Below are positions 55,949 to 64,000 of a stretch of DNA of 64,000 nucleotides, piece by piece. A program made the position numbers and the translations under genes. The stretch's first letter is position 1, and each line of letters begins with the position of its first letter. This stretch comes from Aliarcobacter trophiarum LMG 25534 (lineage in GTDB: Bacteria > Campylobacterota > Campylobacteria > Campylobacterales > Arcobacteraceae). The DNA is taken from NCBI RefSeq assembly GCF_003355515.1, contig NZ_CP031367.1, positions 806,001-870,000 on the forward strand. The letters run 5' to 3'. The notes beneath the pieces were generated by a model. It was not told the DNA's origin. It made no database searches and saw nothing but the letters and a program-made list of their open reading frames with translations.

Positions 55949-56542
55949 TTAAGCTTTTACATCATGAACTACAACAATTTTTCCAGCCCAATTTGAAAGA
56001 ATATCACAAGCAACTTTTGTACCATCTCCACTAGCACATGCAAACATTGTAGGAACTCCACTTGCAAGTCCTGCTACATATAGATTTGGAAGGATTAAGT
56101 TGTTTTTATTTTCTAGATATATTAAATTTGGTTTTGGAACAAAACTATTATCAAGAACTTTTACACCATTACACTCTATATCAAATTTATGAAGTCCAGT
56201 AGCTAAAACAACTATATTTGCACTGTAAGAGCCATTTTCACTATTTATAATAAATTCATCACCAACTTTTTCAATTTTTATAGCTTTTTCAACTTTTAGC
56301 TCAACACTAGGGAAATTTTTTAGTTGATTTTTTAGTTTTACAAGTAAATCAACTCCATTTATTCCACTCTCAATTCCAGCAACATTAAAATATCTACCTA
56401 CATTTAAATCGCTTTTATTATCATCTAGCATAAGATATTTTTTATCTTTTGCAAAGTCAAACTTAGCATTTGCACTTCCTAAATGTAAAGCACAGCCAAA
56501 ACCAGCAGCTCCAGCTCCAATAATTACTACATCATATTTCAT
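55949..56542 (-). CDS. Short thioredoxin-reductase-like flavoprotein
   Basis: A 197-aa FAD-binding protein. N-terminal VVIIGAGAAGFGCALHL is the ADP-binding Rossmann motif, and IVVLATGLHKFD is the second dinucleotide contact. C-terminal LYVAGLASGVPTMFACASGDGTKVA is the FAD site. It is much shorter than thioredoxin reductase and lacks the inserted NADPH domain and the CxxC redox motif, so its electron partner is unclear. ATG after AAAGGA. Confidence 0.75.
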   Translation of the reverse strand: MKYDVVIIGAGAAGFGCALHLGSANAKFDFAKDKKYLMLDDNKSDLNVGRYFNVAGIESGINGVDLLVKLKNQLKNFPSVELKVEKAIKIEKVGDEFIINSENGSYSANIVVLATGLHKFDIECNGVKVLDNSFVPKPNLIYLENKNNLILPNLYVAGLASGVPTMFACASGDGTKVACDILSNWAGKIVVVHDVKA

Positions 56543-56591
56543 AATATTATTCCTTTAAACTTTTTTGGATTTTAACAAAATAGTTATAAAG

Positions 56592-57293
56592 TTACTCTTT
56601 TATCCACTCTTTTATACTATTACTAAAAAGTTCTGGAAATTCTAAAGGTATGTTGTGGCTAGTTCCTTCTCTTTTTATTAGTTTGAAATTATGCTCTTTT
56701 GTATGAAGTTTTTCTAAAGCTTCTAAGTCCAAAAGTCTATCATTTGTGCTATATAGCATATGTATTGGAATATCTTGATTTTTTAAACAATCAAATAAAT
56801 CTATTCTATTAAAAGTACTTTTTAGTTGAGTAATAAATACCTCTTTTCCTAAATCATTAAACATATCAACCATAATATTTACAAGCTCAAAATCATTTTG
56901 GTTTTTTTCTTCTAAAAGCATAATGGCTTTTTCAAACTCCAAGCCAAACTCATTTGAGTTTATAAACTCTTCAAGTTTTTTCTCTCTTCTTGCTTTTTCA
57001 ATACTTGAAGTAGTCCCTGGAGTTGCTGCAACTGTAAATAGTCTTTTTACTCTTTGGGGATATTTACAAGTATAGTATGAAGCTATATAACCTCCTAAGG
57101 AGAAGCCTAAAATATTTATTTTTTCCTCTTGAATGCTATTATATAAAACTTCAACAATTTTATCAAAATCTGTAAACAAAGGAATAGGAAGGTGAACTAT
57201 TTCAAACTCATTTTGTAAATATTGTAAAGCTCTACTCCAAAGTCTATTATCAGTCATAAGTCCTGGAATAAAGTATATTTTCTCTTTTTGCAT
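56592..57293 (-). CDS. Alpha/beta hydrolase
   Basis: A 233-aa hydrolase-fold protein. The nucleophile elbow is INILGFSLGGYIASYY (Ser in GFSLG, about residue 82), an acid is in YSTNDRLLDLEAL, and His is in GTSHNIPLEFPE near the C-terminus. Substrate unknown. It is upstream of the short flavoprotein on the same strand. Confidence 0.85.
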   Translation of the reverse strand: MQKEKIYFIPGLMTDNRLWSRALQYLQNEFEIVHLPIPLFTDFDKIVEVLYNSIQEEKINILGFSLGGYIASYYTCKYPQRVKRLFTVAATPGTTSSIEKARREKKLEEFINSNEFGLEFEKAIMLLEEKNQNDFELVNIMVDMFNDLGKEVFITQLKSTFNRIDLFDCLKNQDIPIHMLYSTNDRLLDLEALEKLHTKEHNFKLIKREGTSHNIPLEFPELFSNSIKEWIKE

Positions 57294-57439
57294 AAAATAA
57301 ACTCTCTTTTATCTATTTTGGAGGATTTTATATAACATTGGCTTAAATTATGAAAATTACAATTATATTAATAAGTTTTTCTTATTTATATTAGATTAAG
57401 TAATCTTATATAATAATATAGAAAAACTTGGAGAAGAAT

Positions 57440-57634
57440 ATGAATATATTTGATAAGATAAGAACATTTTGTAAACCATTTAGGATTGTTTTAGGTGTAG
57501 TTTTAATAGCTATTGGGTTTTTTAGTGGGATTGCTTGGTTTTATTTAGGAGTTATTCCTTTATTAGCTGGAATATTTAATTTTTGCCCACTTTGTAAGTT
57601 TAGTGGGAAATGTACGCCAAAAAATCTTAAGTAG
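57440..57634 (+). CDS. DUF2892-like small membrane protein
   Basis: A 64-aa protein with two hydrophobic segments (about 13-33 and 36-50), then NFCPLCKFSGKC. This pattern is that of YgaP/DUF2892-type membrane proteins. I use the ATG at 57440, 6 bases after GGAGAAG; a TTG four codons earlier is open but overlaps the ribosome site. Its stop lies inside the stem of a hairpin that serves the opposite strand. Confidence 0.8.
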   Translation: MNIFDKIRTFCKPFRIVLGVVLIAIGFFSGIAWFYLGVIPLLAGIFNFCPLCKFSGKCTPKNLK

Positions 57635-57653
57635 AGTTTTAGCTCTACTTAGG
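57619..57653 (-). terminator. Rho-independent terminator of the Pgp1/Csd4-like gene
   Basis: Minus strand: a 9-bp stem (TAAGTAGAG / CTCTACTTA) and loop, then AGATTTTTT. The stem contains the stop codon of the convergent DUF2892-like gene. Confidence 0.7.
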
Positions 57654-57654
57654 A

Positions 57655-58953
57655 TTAATCTATAAATCTAATTGTAATCATTCCATAAAATTTACTATCT
57701 TGGTAAAATTCAACTCTATAATCTTTTGTAGAGTTATCTATTGAAAAGTTGCTAACCATATCACTTTTTGTAAGAACTAAACTATCTTCACTATCAACTC
57801 CAGCTTTGCTAAAACCAATAACATTTACTCTAAGAGGTGATTTTAAAACTTTGAAGCTTTTTTTAACTTCTAAAATTTGACCAAATTTACTTTTAATTAT
57901 ATTTCCATCTATTTCCAAATCTACATCAAGAAAAGAGCCATTTTTATCAAATATTTGAGGAGATAGTGTTGTAACTAAGTTATTACCTATATATATTTCA
58001 TAATTACCATTTATAAATTTACTATTTCCTAAAGAGTGTTCAAAAACAAAGTTATTATCACTTTTTTTAAGCGGAATAAATCTTAAATTTTTTCTAATAT
58101 CATTTAAATCAAAAGATATATTGTTGTTTATTTGAATCTTTCCAAAATCAAAAAGTAAATTTTGTACCTCTTTATAGCTATTTAAATCAAAATTTCTACT
58201 AAATTCAATATCCATAACTCTCATAAACTCTTCGATAGATTTTAGTTGATAAATCACTTTTTCTGTCAAATCTGTAATATTTTTGCTTGTTTCTATTGCA
58301 AATGCCGGTTTATTATTTGTAACAGCAAAAAAAGTTAAAGATAGTTGTTGTTGCTCATCTTTTGCTTTTGTTTCTGTATTTTTTACTCCAAAATAGTGAT
58401 GATCTTGGAAAAGTTTATCTCTGTTTAGACTATCTCTTACAGTTGTTGCAATCTCATCTAAATTTCCAAATTTCTCTAAAGAGTGAATTTTTTCTTGATC
58501 AATAATTGTAGCTTGACCCCAAGCTCTTGGATTAAAAATTGCATTTTCATAGTTTTGTCTATAAAAACCATGTCCATCATGTAGATTTAAAACTAATTCT
58601 ACTTCTTTATCCAAAATAAGAGATTTTATTTTTTCTATATTTCTTATATCTTTGTCATCTTTAGAAATTGTGCTGAATTTTCTATTCATATCTCCATAGA
58701 TACCTCTTTGATTTGCTATCATACTATCAATATTTACAGAAGGAGCTATCCAAACACTTCCTTTTTTTATAGTGTAATGTTTTTCAAAAAATGCTGGTGC
58801 AAAATATCCTCCTGGTTCATCACCATGTATTCCGCCTATAATAAGTAAAGTATGTCCTAGTTCTTTACCCTCTTTTTTATAAAGAGTGAAATCTATATTT
58901 GTATTTGCATAAATGTTTGTGAGTAAAAATATAATAAAAAAAAGAAATCTCAT
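57655..58953 (-). CDS. pgp1: Peptidoglycan DL-carboxypeptidase, Pgp1/Csd4-like (M14)
   Basis: Trims the peptide stems of peptidoglycan; in Campylobacter and Helicobacter the orthologs are needed for helical cell shape. The 432-aa protein has a signal peptide (FLFFIIFLLTNIYANT) and an M14 domain with zinc ligands in GGIHGDEPGGYF (HxxE, about 43-46) and the His in LNLHDGHGFYR (about 130). DMNRKF is also present, and the C-terminal domains are beta-rich. The classical HxxE is kept, whereas I recall Csd4 using a Gln at the first position. ATG after GGAGAC. Confidence 0.85.
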   Translation of the reverse strand: MRFLFFIIFLLTNIYANTNIDFTLYKKEGKELGHTLLIIGGIHGDEPGGYFAPAFFEKHYTIKKGSVWIAPSVNIDSMIANQRGIYGDMNRKFSTISKDDKDIRNIEKIKSLILDKEVELVLNLHDGHGFYRQNYENAIFNPRAWGQATIIDQEKIHSLEKFGNLDEIATTVRDSLNRDKLFQDHHYFGVKNTETKAKDEQQQLSLTFFAVTNNKPAFAIETSKNITDLTEKVIYQLKSIEEFMRVMDIEFSRNFDLNSYKEVQNLLFDFGKIQINNNISFDLNDIRKNLRFIPLKKSDNNFVFEHSLGNSKFINGNYEIYIGNNLVTTLSPQIFDKNGSFLDVDLEIDGNIIKSKFGQILEVKKSFKVLKSPLRVNVIGFSKAGVDSEDSLVLTKSDMVSNFSIDNSTKDYRVEFYQDSKFYGMITIRFID

Positions 58954-59118
58954 ATGTCTCCAAGCTTATAAAATTATTAAAAATGGCTAGTATGTTATCT
59001 AAAGCTTATTTAGAGGAGGATTAAAATTAGTTTTCTTATTTTAAATATTATTAAAACAATTATTCTTTATTTTATGTTAGAATCTTGATAAATTAATAGA
59101 TAATGGATAGATATAATA

Positions 59119-60819
59119 ATGAATAAAAATAATAAAAAAATGATAGAAATATTTGATGAGCTTATTAGTTTAAGTGACTACTCTTTTGTAAATAAATTAA
59201 ATGGAGATCCAGATGCAAAACAAAATGGTGATAACAAATCTGCCAGAGAGGTTTTTAGTGGGCATTATGTAGAAGTTGAACCAACTGCTATTAAAGAGCC
59301 TATATATATTTCTCATAGTGAAAACTTTTTTAAAGAACTAGGCTTTAGTGAACAGTTATTAAAATCAGATGATTTTATAAAACTATTTTCAGGTGATATG
59401 TCAAATATTTCTAAACCAATACAAAAAATAGCTTGGGCAACTGGATATGCACTTTCTATATATGGTCGTGAGTATTATGCTCAATGTCCTTTTCAAACAG
59501 GGAATGGATATGGTGATGGTAGAGCAATCTCTGTTTTAGAAGCAGTAATAAATGATAAAAGATGGGAATTTCAACTAAAAGGTGCAGGGAAAACTCCATA
59601 TTGTAGAGGTGCGGATGGAAGAGCTGTTTTAAGATCAAGTATTAGAGAGTTTTTAGCACAAGAACATATGAATTCACTTAATATTCCAACTTCAAGGTCT
59701 TTAACTCTGTTTACTTCTAAAAAAGAGCAAGTAACAAGACCTTGGTTTAGAGATAACTCTTATTCAATGGATCCTGAAGTTATGATAGAAGAAGATGTTG
59801 CAATTACTACAAGAGTTGCATCTTCATTTATAAGAGTTGGACAACTTGAACTTTTTGGAAGACGTGCTAGAAAAAATGAATATAAAAATGCTTTAAAAGA
59901 GCTAGAGATGATAGTTTTACATTTGATTGATAGGGAGTATAGTGAAGATATTAGTCAAGATTTGAGATTAGAGGAAAAGATAATATCTTTAGCAAATGAG
60001 TTTCAAAGCCGTCTTACTTCTTTAGTGGCAAACTGGATAAGAGTTGGTTATTGTCAAGGTAATTTCAATAGTGATAACTGTGCAGCTGGAGGATTTACTC
60101 TTGATTACGGACCATTTGGGTTTATAGAGATGTTTGATCCAAAATATCAATCTTGGACTGGTGGAGGAGTGCATTTTTCATTTTTTAATCAACCAATTGC
60201 TGCTTTAAAAAACTTCAAATCATTTTGTAATTCTTTAAAACCATTGCTTAGTTCAAATAAAAATGCTTTAGAGGAATTTGAAAAAATCGAAAATAACTTT
60301 AGTAAAGTTATGCAAGAAAAGATGCAAAATATGTGGGCTAAAAAACTTGGACTTGATAATTTTAATGTTGAGTTGTTTGAAGATTTAATAAACCTTATGA
60401 TAGATACAAAAGTTGATTACACAATATTCTTTAGAGAGTTATCAAATATTCCTAATGATATGAGTAGTCTTGAAAAAAGTTTTTATGAAAATTTGAAAGA
60501 TGAAAATATAAAGTTAAGATGGAATAGTTGGCTAAAAATTTGGAGATCATTAATAAATATAAAGGATGAAGAATCTAAGCAAAAACTTTCAATTCAAATG
60601 AAACTTATAAATCCTAAATATATATTAAGAGAGTGGCATCTAGTAAAAGCATATCAAGAAGCACAAAATGGGAACTATACTTTAGTAAATGAATTACAAG
60701 AAATAATGACTAAACCGTATGATGAACAAACAAAAGAGATAGAAGAGAAATATTATATTAAAAAACCAAAAGATTTATTTGGAATAGCTGGTATATCTCA
60801 TGTTAGCTGTTCGTCGTAG
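59119..60819 (+). CDS. selO: Protein adenylyltransferase SelO (YdiU family), Cys form
   Basis: Pseudokinase-fold AMPylating enzyme linked to redox control. The 566-aa protein has [37 protein letters not shown] (substrate and nucleotide loop in two parts), [10 protein letters not shown], and the metal site [23 protein letters not shown]. The C-terminus is HVSCSS then TAG, so the position that is Sec in animal SelO is Cys here. The usual His-Gly before the N-x-D motif reads Gln-Gly. The start lacks a strong ribosome site. Confidence 0.88.
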   Translation: MNKNNKKMIEIFDELISLSDYSFVNKLNGDPDAKQNGDNKSAREVFSGHYVEVEPTAIKEPIYISHSENFFKELGFSEQLLKSDDFIKLFSGDMSNISKPIQKIAWATGYALSIYGREYYAQCPFQTGNGYGDGRAISVLEAVINDKRWEFQLKGAGKTPYCRGADGRAVLRSSIREFLAQEHMNSLNIPTSRSLTLFTSKKEQVTRPWFRDNSYSMDPEVMIEEDVAITTRVASSFIRVGQLELFGRRARKNEYKNALKELEMIVLHLIDREYSEDISQDLRLEEKIISLANEFQSRLTSLVANWIRVGYCQGNFNSDNCAAGGFTLDYGPFGFIEMFDPKYQSWTGGGVHFSFFNQPIAALKNFKSFCNSLKPLLSSNKNALEEFEKIENNFSKVMQEKMQNMWAKKLGLDNFNVELFEDLINLMIDTKVDYTIFFRELSNIPNDMSSLEKSFYENLKDENIKLRWNSWLKIWRSLINIKDEESKQKLSIQMKLINPKYILREWHLVKAYQEAQNGNYTLVNELQEIMTKPYDEQTKEIEEKYYIKKPKDLFGIAGISHVSCSS

Positions 60820-60854
60820 ATATATAGTTTTATAAGCTTTAGTATTTAAAAAGA

Positions 60855-60887
60855 AGTTTACTTAGTCATTTAAAGACTAAGTAAACT
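60855..60887. terminator. Bidirectional hairpin between selO and guaA
   Basis: A 13-bp stem AGTTTACTTAGTC / GACTAAGTAAACT with a 7-base loop. T-rich on the minus side (CTTCTTTTT), weakly so on plus. Confidence 0.7.
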
Positions 60888-60904
60888 AATTAAATTAGAT
60901 TAAA

Positions 60905-62440
60905 TTATTCCCACTCAATAGTTGCTGGTGGTTTTGAAGAAATATCATAAACTACTCTATTGATTCCATCAACTTCATTTATAATTCTTCTTGAGATTGT
61001 TTCAAGAATTTCATGAGGAATGTGTGCAAAAGTTGCTGTCATACCATCTGTCGCATCAACTATTCTTACACAAACAGTGTTGTCATAAGTTCTATTATCA
61101 CCCATAACTCCAACAGATTTTACATTTAATAATACTGTAAATGCTTGCCATGTTTTCTCATAGTATCCAGTTGAGTGTAGAACATCTAGTAAGATAATGT
61201 CAGCTTTTCTTAATAAATCTAAATCAGGTTTATTAACATCTCCCATAACTCTTATTGCAAGACCTGGACCAGGGAATGGATGTCTATTTATCATATTTCT
61301 TGGAAGTCCAAGTTCAAGTCCAAGCTCTCTTACTTCATCTTTAAAAATCTCTCTTAAAGGCTCAACAAGTTCAAATTTCATCCAATCTGGAAGTCCACCT
61401 ACATTGTGATGAGATTTTATAGTTTTTGAAGGACCTTTTACAGAAACTGATTCAATAACATCTGTATATAGAGTTCCTTGTGCTAAAAATTCAACTCCAC
61501 TATGTTTTTTTGCCTCTGTATCAAATACTTCAATAAATGTTTCACCAATAATTTTTCTTTTCGTTTCAGGATCAGTAATACCAGCAAGTTTACTTAAAAA
61601 TTTTTCACTTGCATCAACAGTTATTAAATCAATACCTCTACTTCTAAAAATAGTCTCAACTTGATCTCTCTCATTTGCTCTTAAAAGTCCATTATCAACA
61701 AATACAGGAATTACTTGATTTCCTATTGCTTCAAAAAGAAGAGTTGCCACAACAGAGCTATCAACCCCACCACTAACTGCACATAAAACTTTTTTATTTC
61801 CAACTTGTTTTTTTACTCTATCTATTTGCTCTTTTGCAAAACTTCCCATATTCCAAGTACTTTCGCAACCACAAATATACTTTGCAAAATTTTTAAGAAG
61901 TTTTGTTCCATATTCACTATGATAAACCTCAGGATGAAATTGAAAAGCATATATATTTTTTGAAGTGTCAGCAATTGCTGCAAATGGAGAGTTTTCACTT
62001 ATTGCAATTTTTTCAAATCCAGAGGGAATTGATTCAACTCTATCTCCATGACTCATCCAAACAGTTTGTCCATTAGGAGTATCTTTAAAAATCTCATTTT
62101 CATCTATGAATTCTAGTTTTGCTTTTCCATATTCATGGCTTGAAGCTGGAACTACACTTCCTCCAAAGTGTTGAGCAATTAGTTGCATTCCATAACAAAT
62201 TCCTAAAATTGGAAGTCCTAAATCAAAAATTGTACTATCTGGATGATAAGAATCAGTAGCATAAACAGAAGCTGGACCTCCAGATAAAATTAGTCCTTTT
62301 GGAGTTCTTGCCATAATATCTTCAATTGACTCACTGTATGGAACAATTTCAGAATAAACTCCACTTTCTCTTAGTTTTCTTGCAATTATTTGTGTATATT
62401 GACTTCCAAAATCTAATACAACTATTGGTACATGCTTCAT
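60905..62440 (-). CDS. guaA: GMP synthase (glutamine-hydrolysing)
   Basis: Converts XMP to GMP. The 511-aa protein has an N-terminal class I amidotransferase with the Cys in [15 protein letters not shown] (about 75-89) and [11 protein letters not shown], and then the PP-loop ATPase [13 protein letters not shown] (about 226-238). The C-terminal dimer domain ends [12 protein letters not shown], the invariant family end. ATG after AAAGG. Confidence 0.97.
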   Translation of the reverse strand: MKHVPIVVLDFGSQYTQIIARKLRESGVYSEIVPYSESIEDIMARTPKGLILSGGPASVYATDSYHPDSTIFDLGLPILGICYGMQLIAQHFGGSVVPASSHEYGKAKLEFIDENEIFKDTPNGQTVWMSHGDRVESIPSGFEKIAISENSPFAAIADTSKNIYAFQFHPEVYHSEYGTKLLKNFAKYICGCESTWNMGSFAKEQIDRVKKQVGNKKVLCAVSGGVDSSVVATLLFEAIGNQVIPVFVDNGLLRANERDQVETIFRSRGIDLITVDASEKFLSKLAGITDPETKRKIIGETFIEVFDTEAKKHSGVEFLAQGTLYTDVIESVSVKGPSKTIKSHHNVGGLPDWMKFELVEPLREIFKDEVRELGLELGLPRNMINRHPFPGPGLAIRVMGDVNKPDLDLLRKADIILLDVLHSTGYYEKTWQAFTVLLNVKSVGVMGDNRTYDNTVCVRIVDATDGMTATFAHIPHEILETISRRIINEVDGINRVVYDISSKPPATIEWE

Positions 62441-62505
62441 AATATTTAACCTTTCTTCTACACTTTTTATAGTAAATTAATCTAACATTTTATCTAAAAA
62501 CTCTT

Positions 62506-63957
62506 TTATTCTTCTTTTATAAAATGTGCTCCCAAAGATTTCTCTCTTTTAATACTAGCTTTTAATATAGTTTTTGCTGTTAAAAGTCGTAAGTTTAATA
62601 ATCTTCCAATATCGAGTGATAAATAATGTTCTATTTTTAATAAAGCATTTTGTAAATCCTCTTTTGTTCTTACAATTCCAGCACATTCCCACATAGTTTT
62701 TCTTAAATCATCTTTTATATCTTTATCTATATCTTTATTTCTTATATACTCTTTTATCTCTTGTTTATAGCTCTTATTATCTATTTTAAAATTCTTTTCT
62801 AAAGATTTATTAACTGCAATTTTTGAAAAAACAAGACCTTCTAAAAGTGAATTTGAAGCAAGTCTATTTGCTCCATGAACTCCATTACAAGCTACTTCTC
62901 CTATAGCATAAAGATTTTTAAAACCTTTTACTAATCCATCTAAAGAAACATCTATTCCTCCCATACAGTAGTGAAAAGCAGGGCTTATTGGAACATTTTC
63001 AAAAGGAAGTTCATAGCCTAAGTCTTTGATATTTTCATAAATATTCGGAAATCTTTTTTTAAATGCTTTTTTCTCAAAATTTTTAAAAGATAAAAATATA
63101 CCCAAACCTGTTTTTTTGTTGTAGTCAAAAATTGCACGACTTACAATATCTCTAGGAGCTAACTCACCACTAGGATGATAATCAAATAAAAATCTATTTC
63201 CATTTTCATCTACAACAAAAGCTCCTTCTCCTCTTAAAGCTTCGCTTAAAAGAGGCTTTCTTGCAAATGTTGTTCCCTTTAAAACTGTTGGATGGAACTG
63301 TGTCATCTCCATATCTTTTAAAGCTATACCTTTTTGAGCAATAATTCCATGAATTTCACCAGCATTTGCAGTCGAATTTGTGTGATATTTGTATAAAGAA
63401 CCAACACCACCACTTGCTATTATTGTATTGTGAGCAAAGGCTACTTTTTGTTCAAATTCATTGGTAAAGTATTGAACTCCATAACAAATATTATCTTGTA
63501 TCAATAAATCACAAACAACAGCTTGTGTTACTACTTCATGAGGACAGTGTTCAAGTAAAAATATATGAATTTCTCTTCCTGTTGCATCACCTTGAGCATG
63601 TAATATTCTGTTTCTACTATGTGCAGCTTCTTTTGTATAAGCTAAATCTCCATCAATATTTTTGTCAAAAATCATACCAGCTTCAATAATCTCTTTTATT
63701 GCAGAAATGGATTCATTACTTAAAAGCTTAACTGCATCAAGGTCATTGTAATTAGCACCAGCTTCTAAAGTATCTTTTATATGAGTTGGAATATCACTTT
63801 TATCAACTGCACTTGCAATTCCACCTTGGGCCCAAAATGTGTTTGAGTTCCAAGTTGACATTTTACATAAAATTAAAACTCTTTTACTTTTGGGAATAAG
63901 CCTAGCAGCATTAAGTCCTGCTATTCCAGCTCCAATAATTATATAATCATAAATCAT
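62506..63957 (-). CDS. nadB: L-aspartate oxidase
   Basis: First step of NAD synthesis from aspartate. The 483-aa flavoprotein begins YIIIGAGIAGLNAARLIP (FAD site) and has FWAQGGIASAV, the active-site run HPSGELAPRDIVSRAIF, HYCMGGIDVSLDG and ASNSLLEGLVFSK. It lacks a cysteine-desulfurase partner nearby. ATG overlaps the previous gene's stop (ATGA), suggesting coupling. Confidence 0.95.
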   Translation of the reverse strand: MIYDYIIIGAGIAGLNAARLIPKSKRVLILCKMSTWNSNTFWAQGGIASAVDKSDIPTHIKDTLEAGANYNDLDAVKLLSNESISAIKEIIEAGMIFDKNIDGDLAYTKEAAHSRNRILHAQGDATGREIHIFLLEHCPHEVVTQAVVCDLLIQDNICYGVQYFTNEFEQKVAFAHNTIIASGGVGSLYKYHTNSTANAGEIHGIIAQKGIALKDMEMTQFHPTVLKGTTFARKPLLSEALRGEGAFVVDENGNRFLFDYHPSGELAPRDIVSRAIFDYNKKTGLGIFLSFKNFEKKAFKKRFPNIYENIKDLGYELPFENVPISPAFHYCMGGIDVSLDGLVKGFKNLYAIGEVACNGVHGANRLASNSLLEGLVFSKIAVNKSLEKNFKIDNKSYKQEIKEYIRNKDIDKDIKDDLRKTMWECAGIVRTKEDLQNALLKIEHYLSLDIGRLLNLRLLTAKTILKASIKREKSLGAHFIKEE

Positions 63958-63998
63958 TGTTGTTGTGTTTTTTGTTGATTATCGCTTGGTGCATAAAC
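63954..63998 (-). CDS. C-terminal end of an unidentified gene upstream of nadB
   Basis: The last 14 codons of a minus-strand frame (VYAPSDNQQKTQQQ, then TGA) that overlaps the nadB ATG as ATGA. Another frame is also open, so the call rests on the typical operon overlap. Identity cannot be given. Confidence 0.45.
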   Translation of the reverse strand, partial: VYAPSDNQQKTQQQ

Positions 63999-64000
63999 TG

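Noticed and set aside
60800-60825. Possible Sec readthrough at the selO end
   Set aside because: The codons are TGT TCG TCG TAG; there is no in-frame TGA.

Overview
The window is strongly AT-rich, densely coded DNA from a member of the Campylobacterota, most likely Arcobacter/Aliarcobacter. Several features point that way: futalosine-route menaquinone synthesis (MqnC), a Pgp1/Csd4-type peptidoglycan carboxypeptidase, an UPF0323 lipoprotein paired with a glutathionylspermidine-synthase-like protein, and a mobB-fbp-(66 aa)-metG-(MurF-like) block followed by lipoprotein-slt-yggT-gltX. From memory, that block has the same order as Campylobacter jejuni Cj0837c-Cj0845c. All database-type statements here are from recall and no search was run.

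Layout. 1-3072 (minus): fau, rny, rsmD and the start of an Opp/Dpp-type permease. 3132-5496 (plus): TlpA-like lipoprotein, ftsY, TolA/TonB-like protein. 5532-12363: envelope, redox and stress genes (DsbC-like, AEC transporter, mdaB, nitroreductase, a duplicated LRR-like protein, ABC-F protein, thioesterase). 12481-16150: ligA, an apparently intact IS3-family element (14485-15775), and a small exported-protein gene whose 3' end the element interrupts. 16342-19437 (minus): DEAD-box helicase, UPF0323 lipoprotein, Gsp-synthase-like. 19673-26477 (plus): a four-gene type I secretion cassette (TolC-TSP3-OmpA fusion, LapB-like ABC transporter, HlyD-like adaptor, LuxR-type regulator) with no substrate gene beside it. 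26544-28977: pckA and a divergent S24 repressor. 28974-41897: metabolic, translation and envelope housekeeping genes ending in mqnC and bamA. 42001-46422: tyrA, a cysteine-rich miniprotein, selB, selA and tRNA-Sec. 46450-63957: pldA, rpe-trpF-dnaQ-like, argC, uvrA, a PAS-GGDEF-EAL protein, small redox and hydrolase genes, pgp1/csd4-like, selO, guaA and nadB.

How the genes work together. selA, selB and tRNA-Sec form a complete selenocysteine decoding set except for selD, which is not in the window. mqnC, bamA, slt, pgp1 and pldA serve the respiratory chain and envelope. The type I cassette probably exports a large adhesin or RTX-type protein encoded elsewhere.

The most unusual observations are: (1) the DEAD-box helicase has no ATG/GTG/TTG in its first ~159 codons and appears to start at ATA behind a good ribosome site, and its TPGR motif lacks the proline; (2) the secretion outer-membrane protein fuses TolC to calcium-type repeats and an OmpA domain; (3) the IS3 element carries an A6G frameshift site, and removing it with a 4-bp duplication restores an ORF whose stop overlaps the ligA start; (4) an LRR-like protein built from a duplicated module.

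No gene-free stretch exceeds 300 bases. The longest gaps are 19438-19672, 28122-28320 and 16151-16341. The first two hold putative promoters; I see nothing definable in the third.
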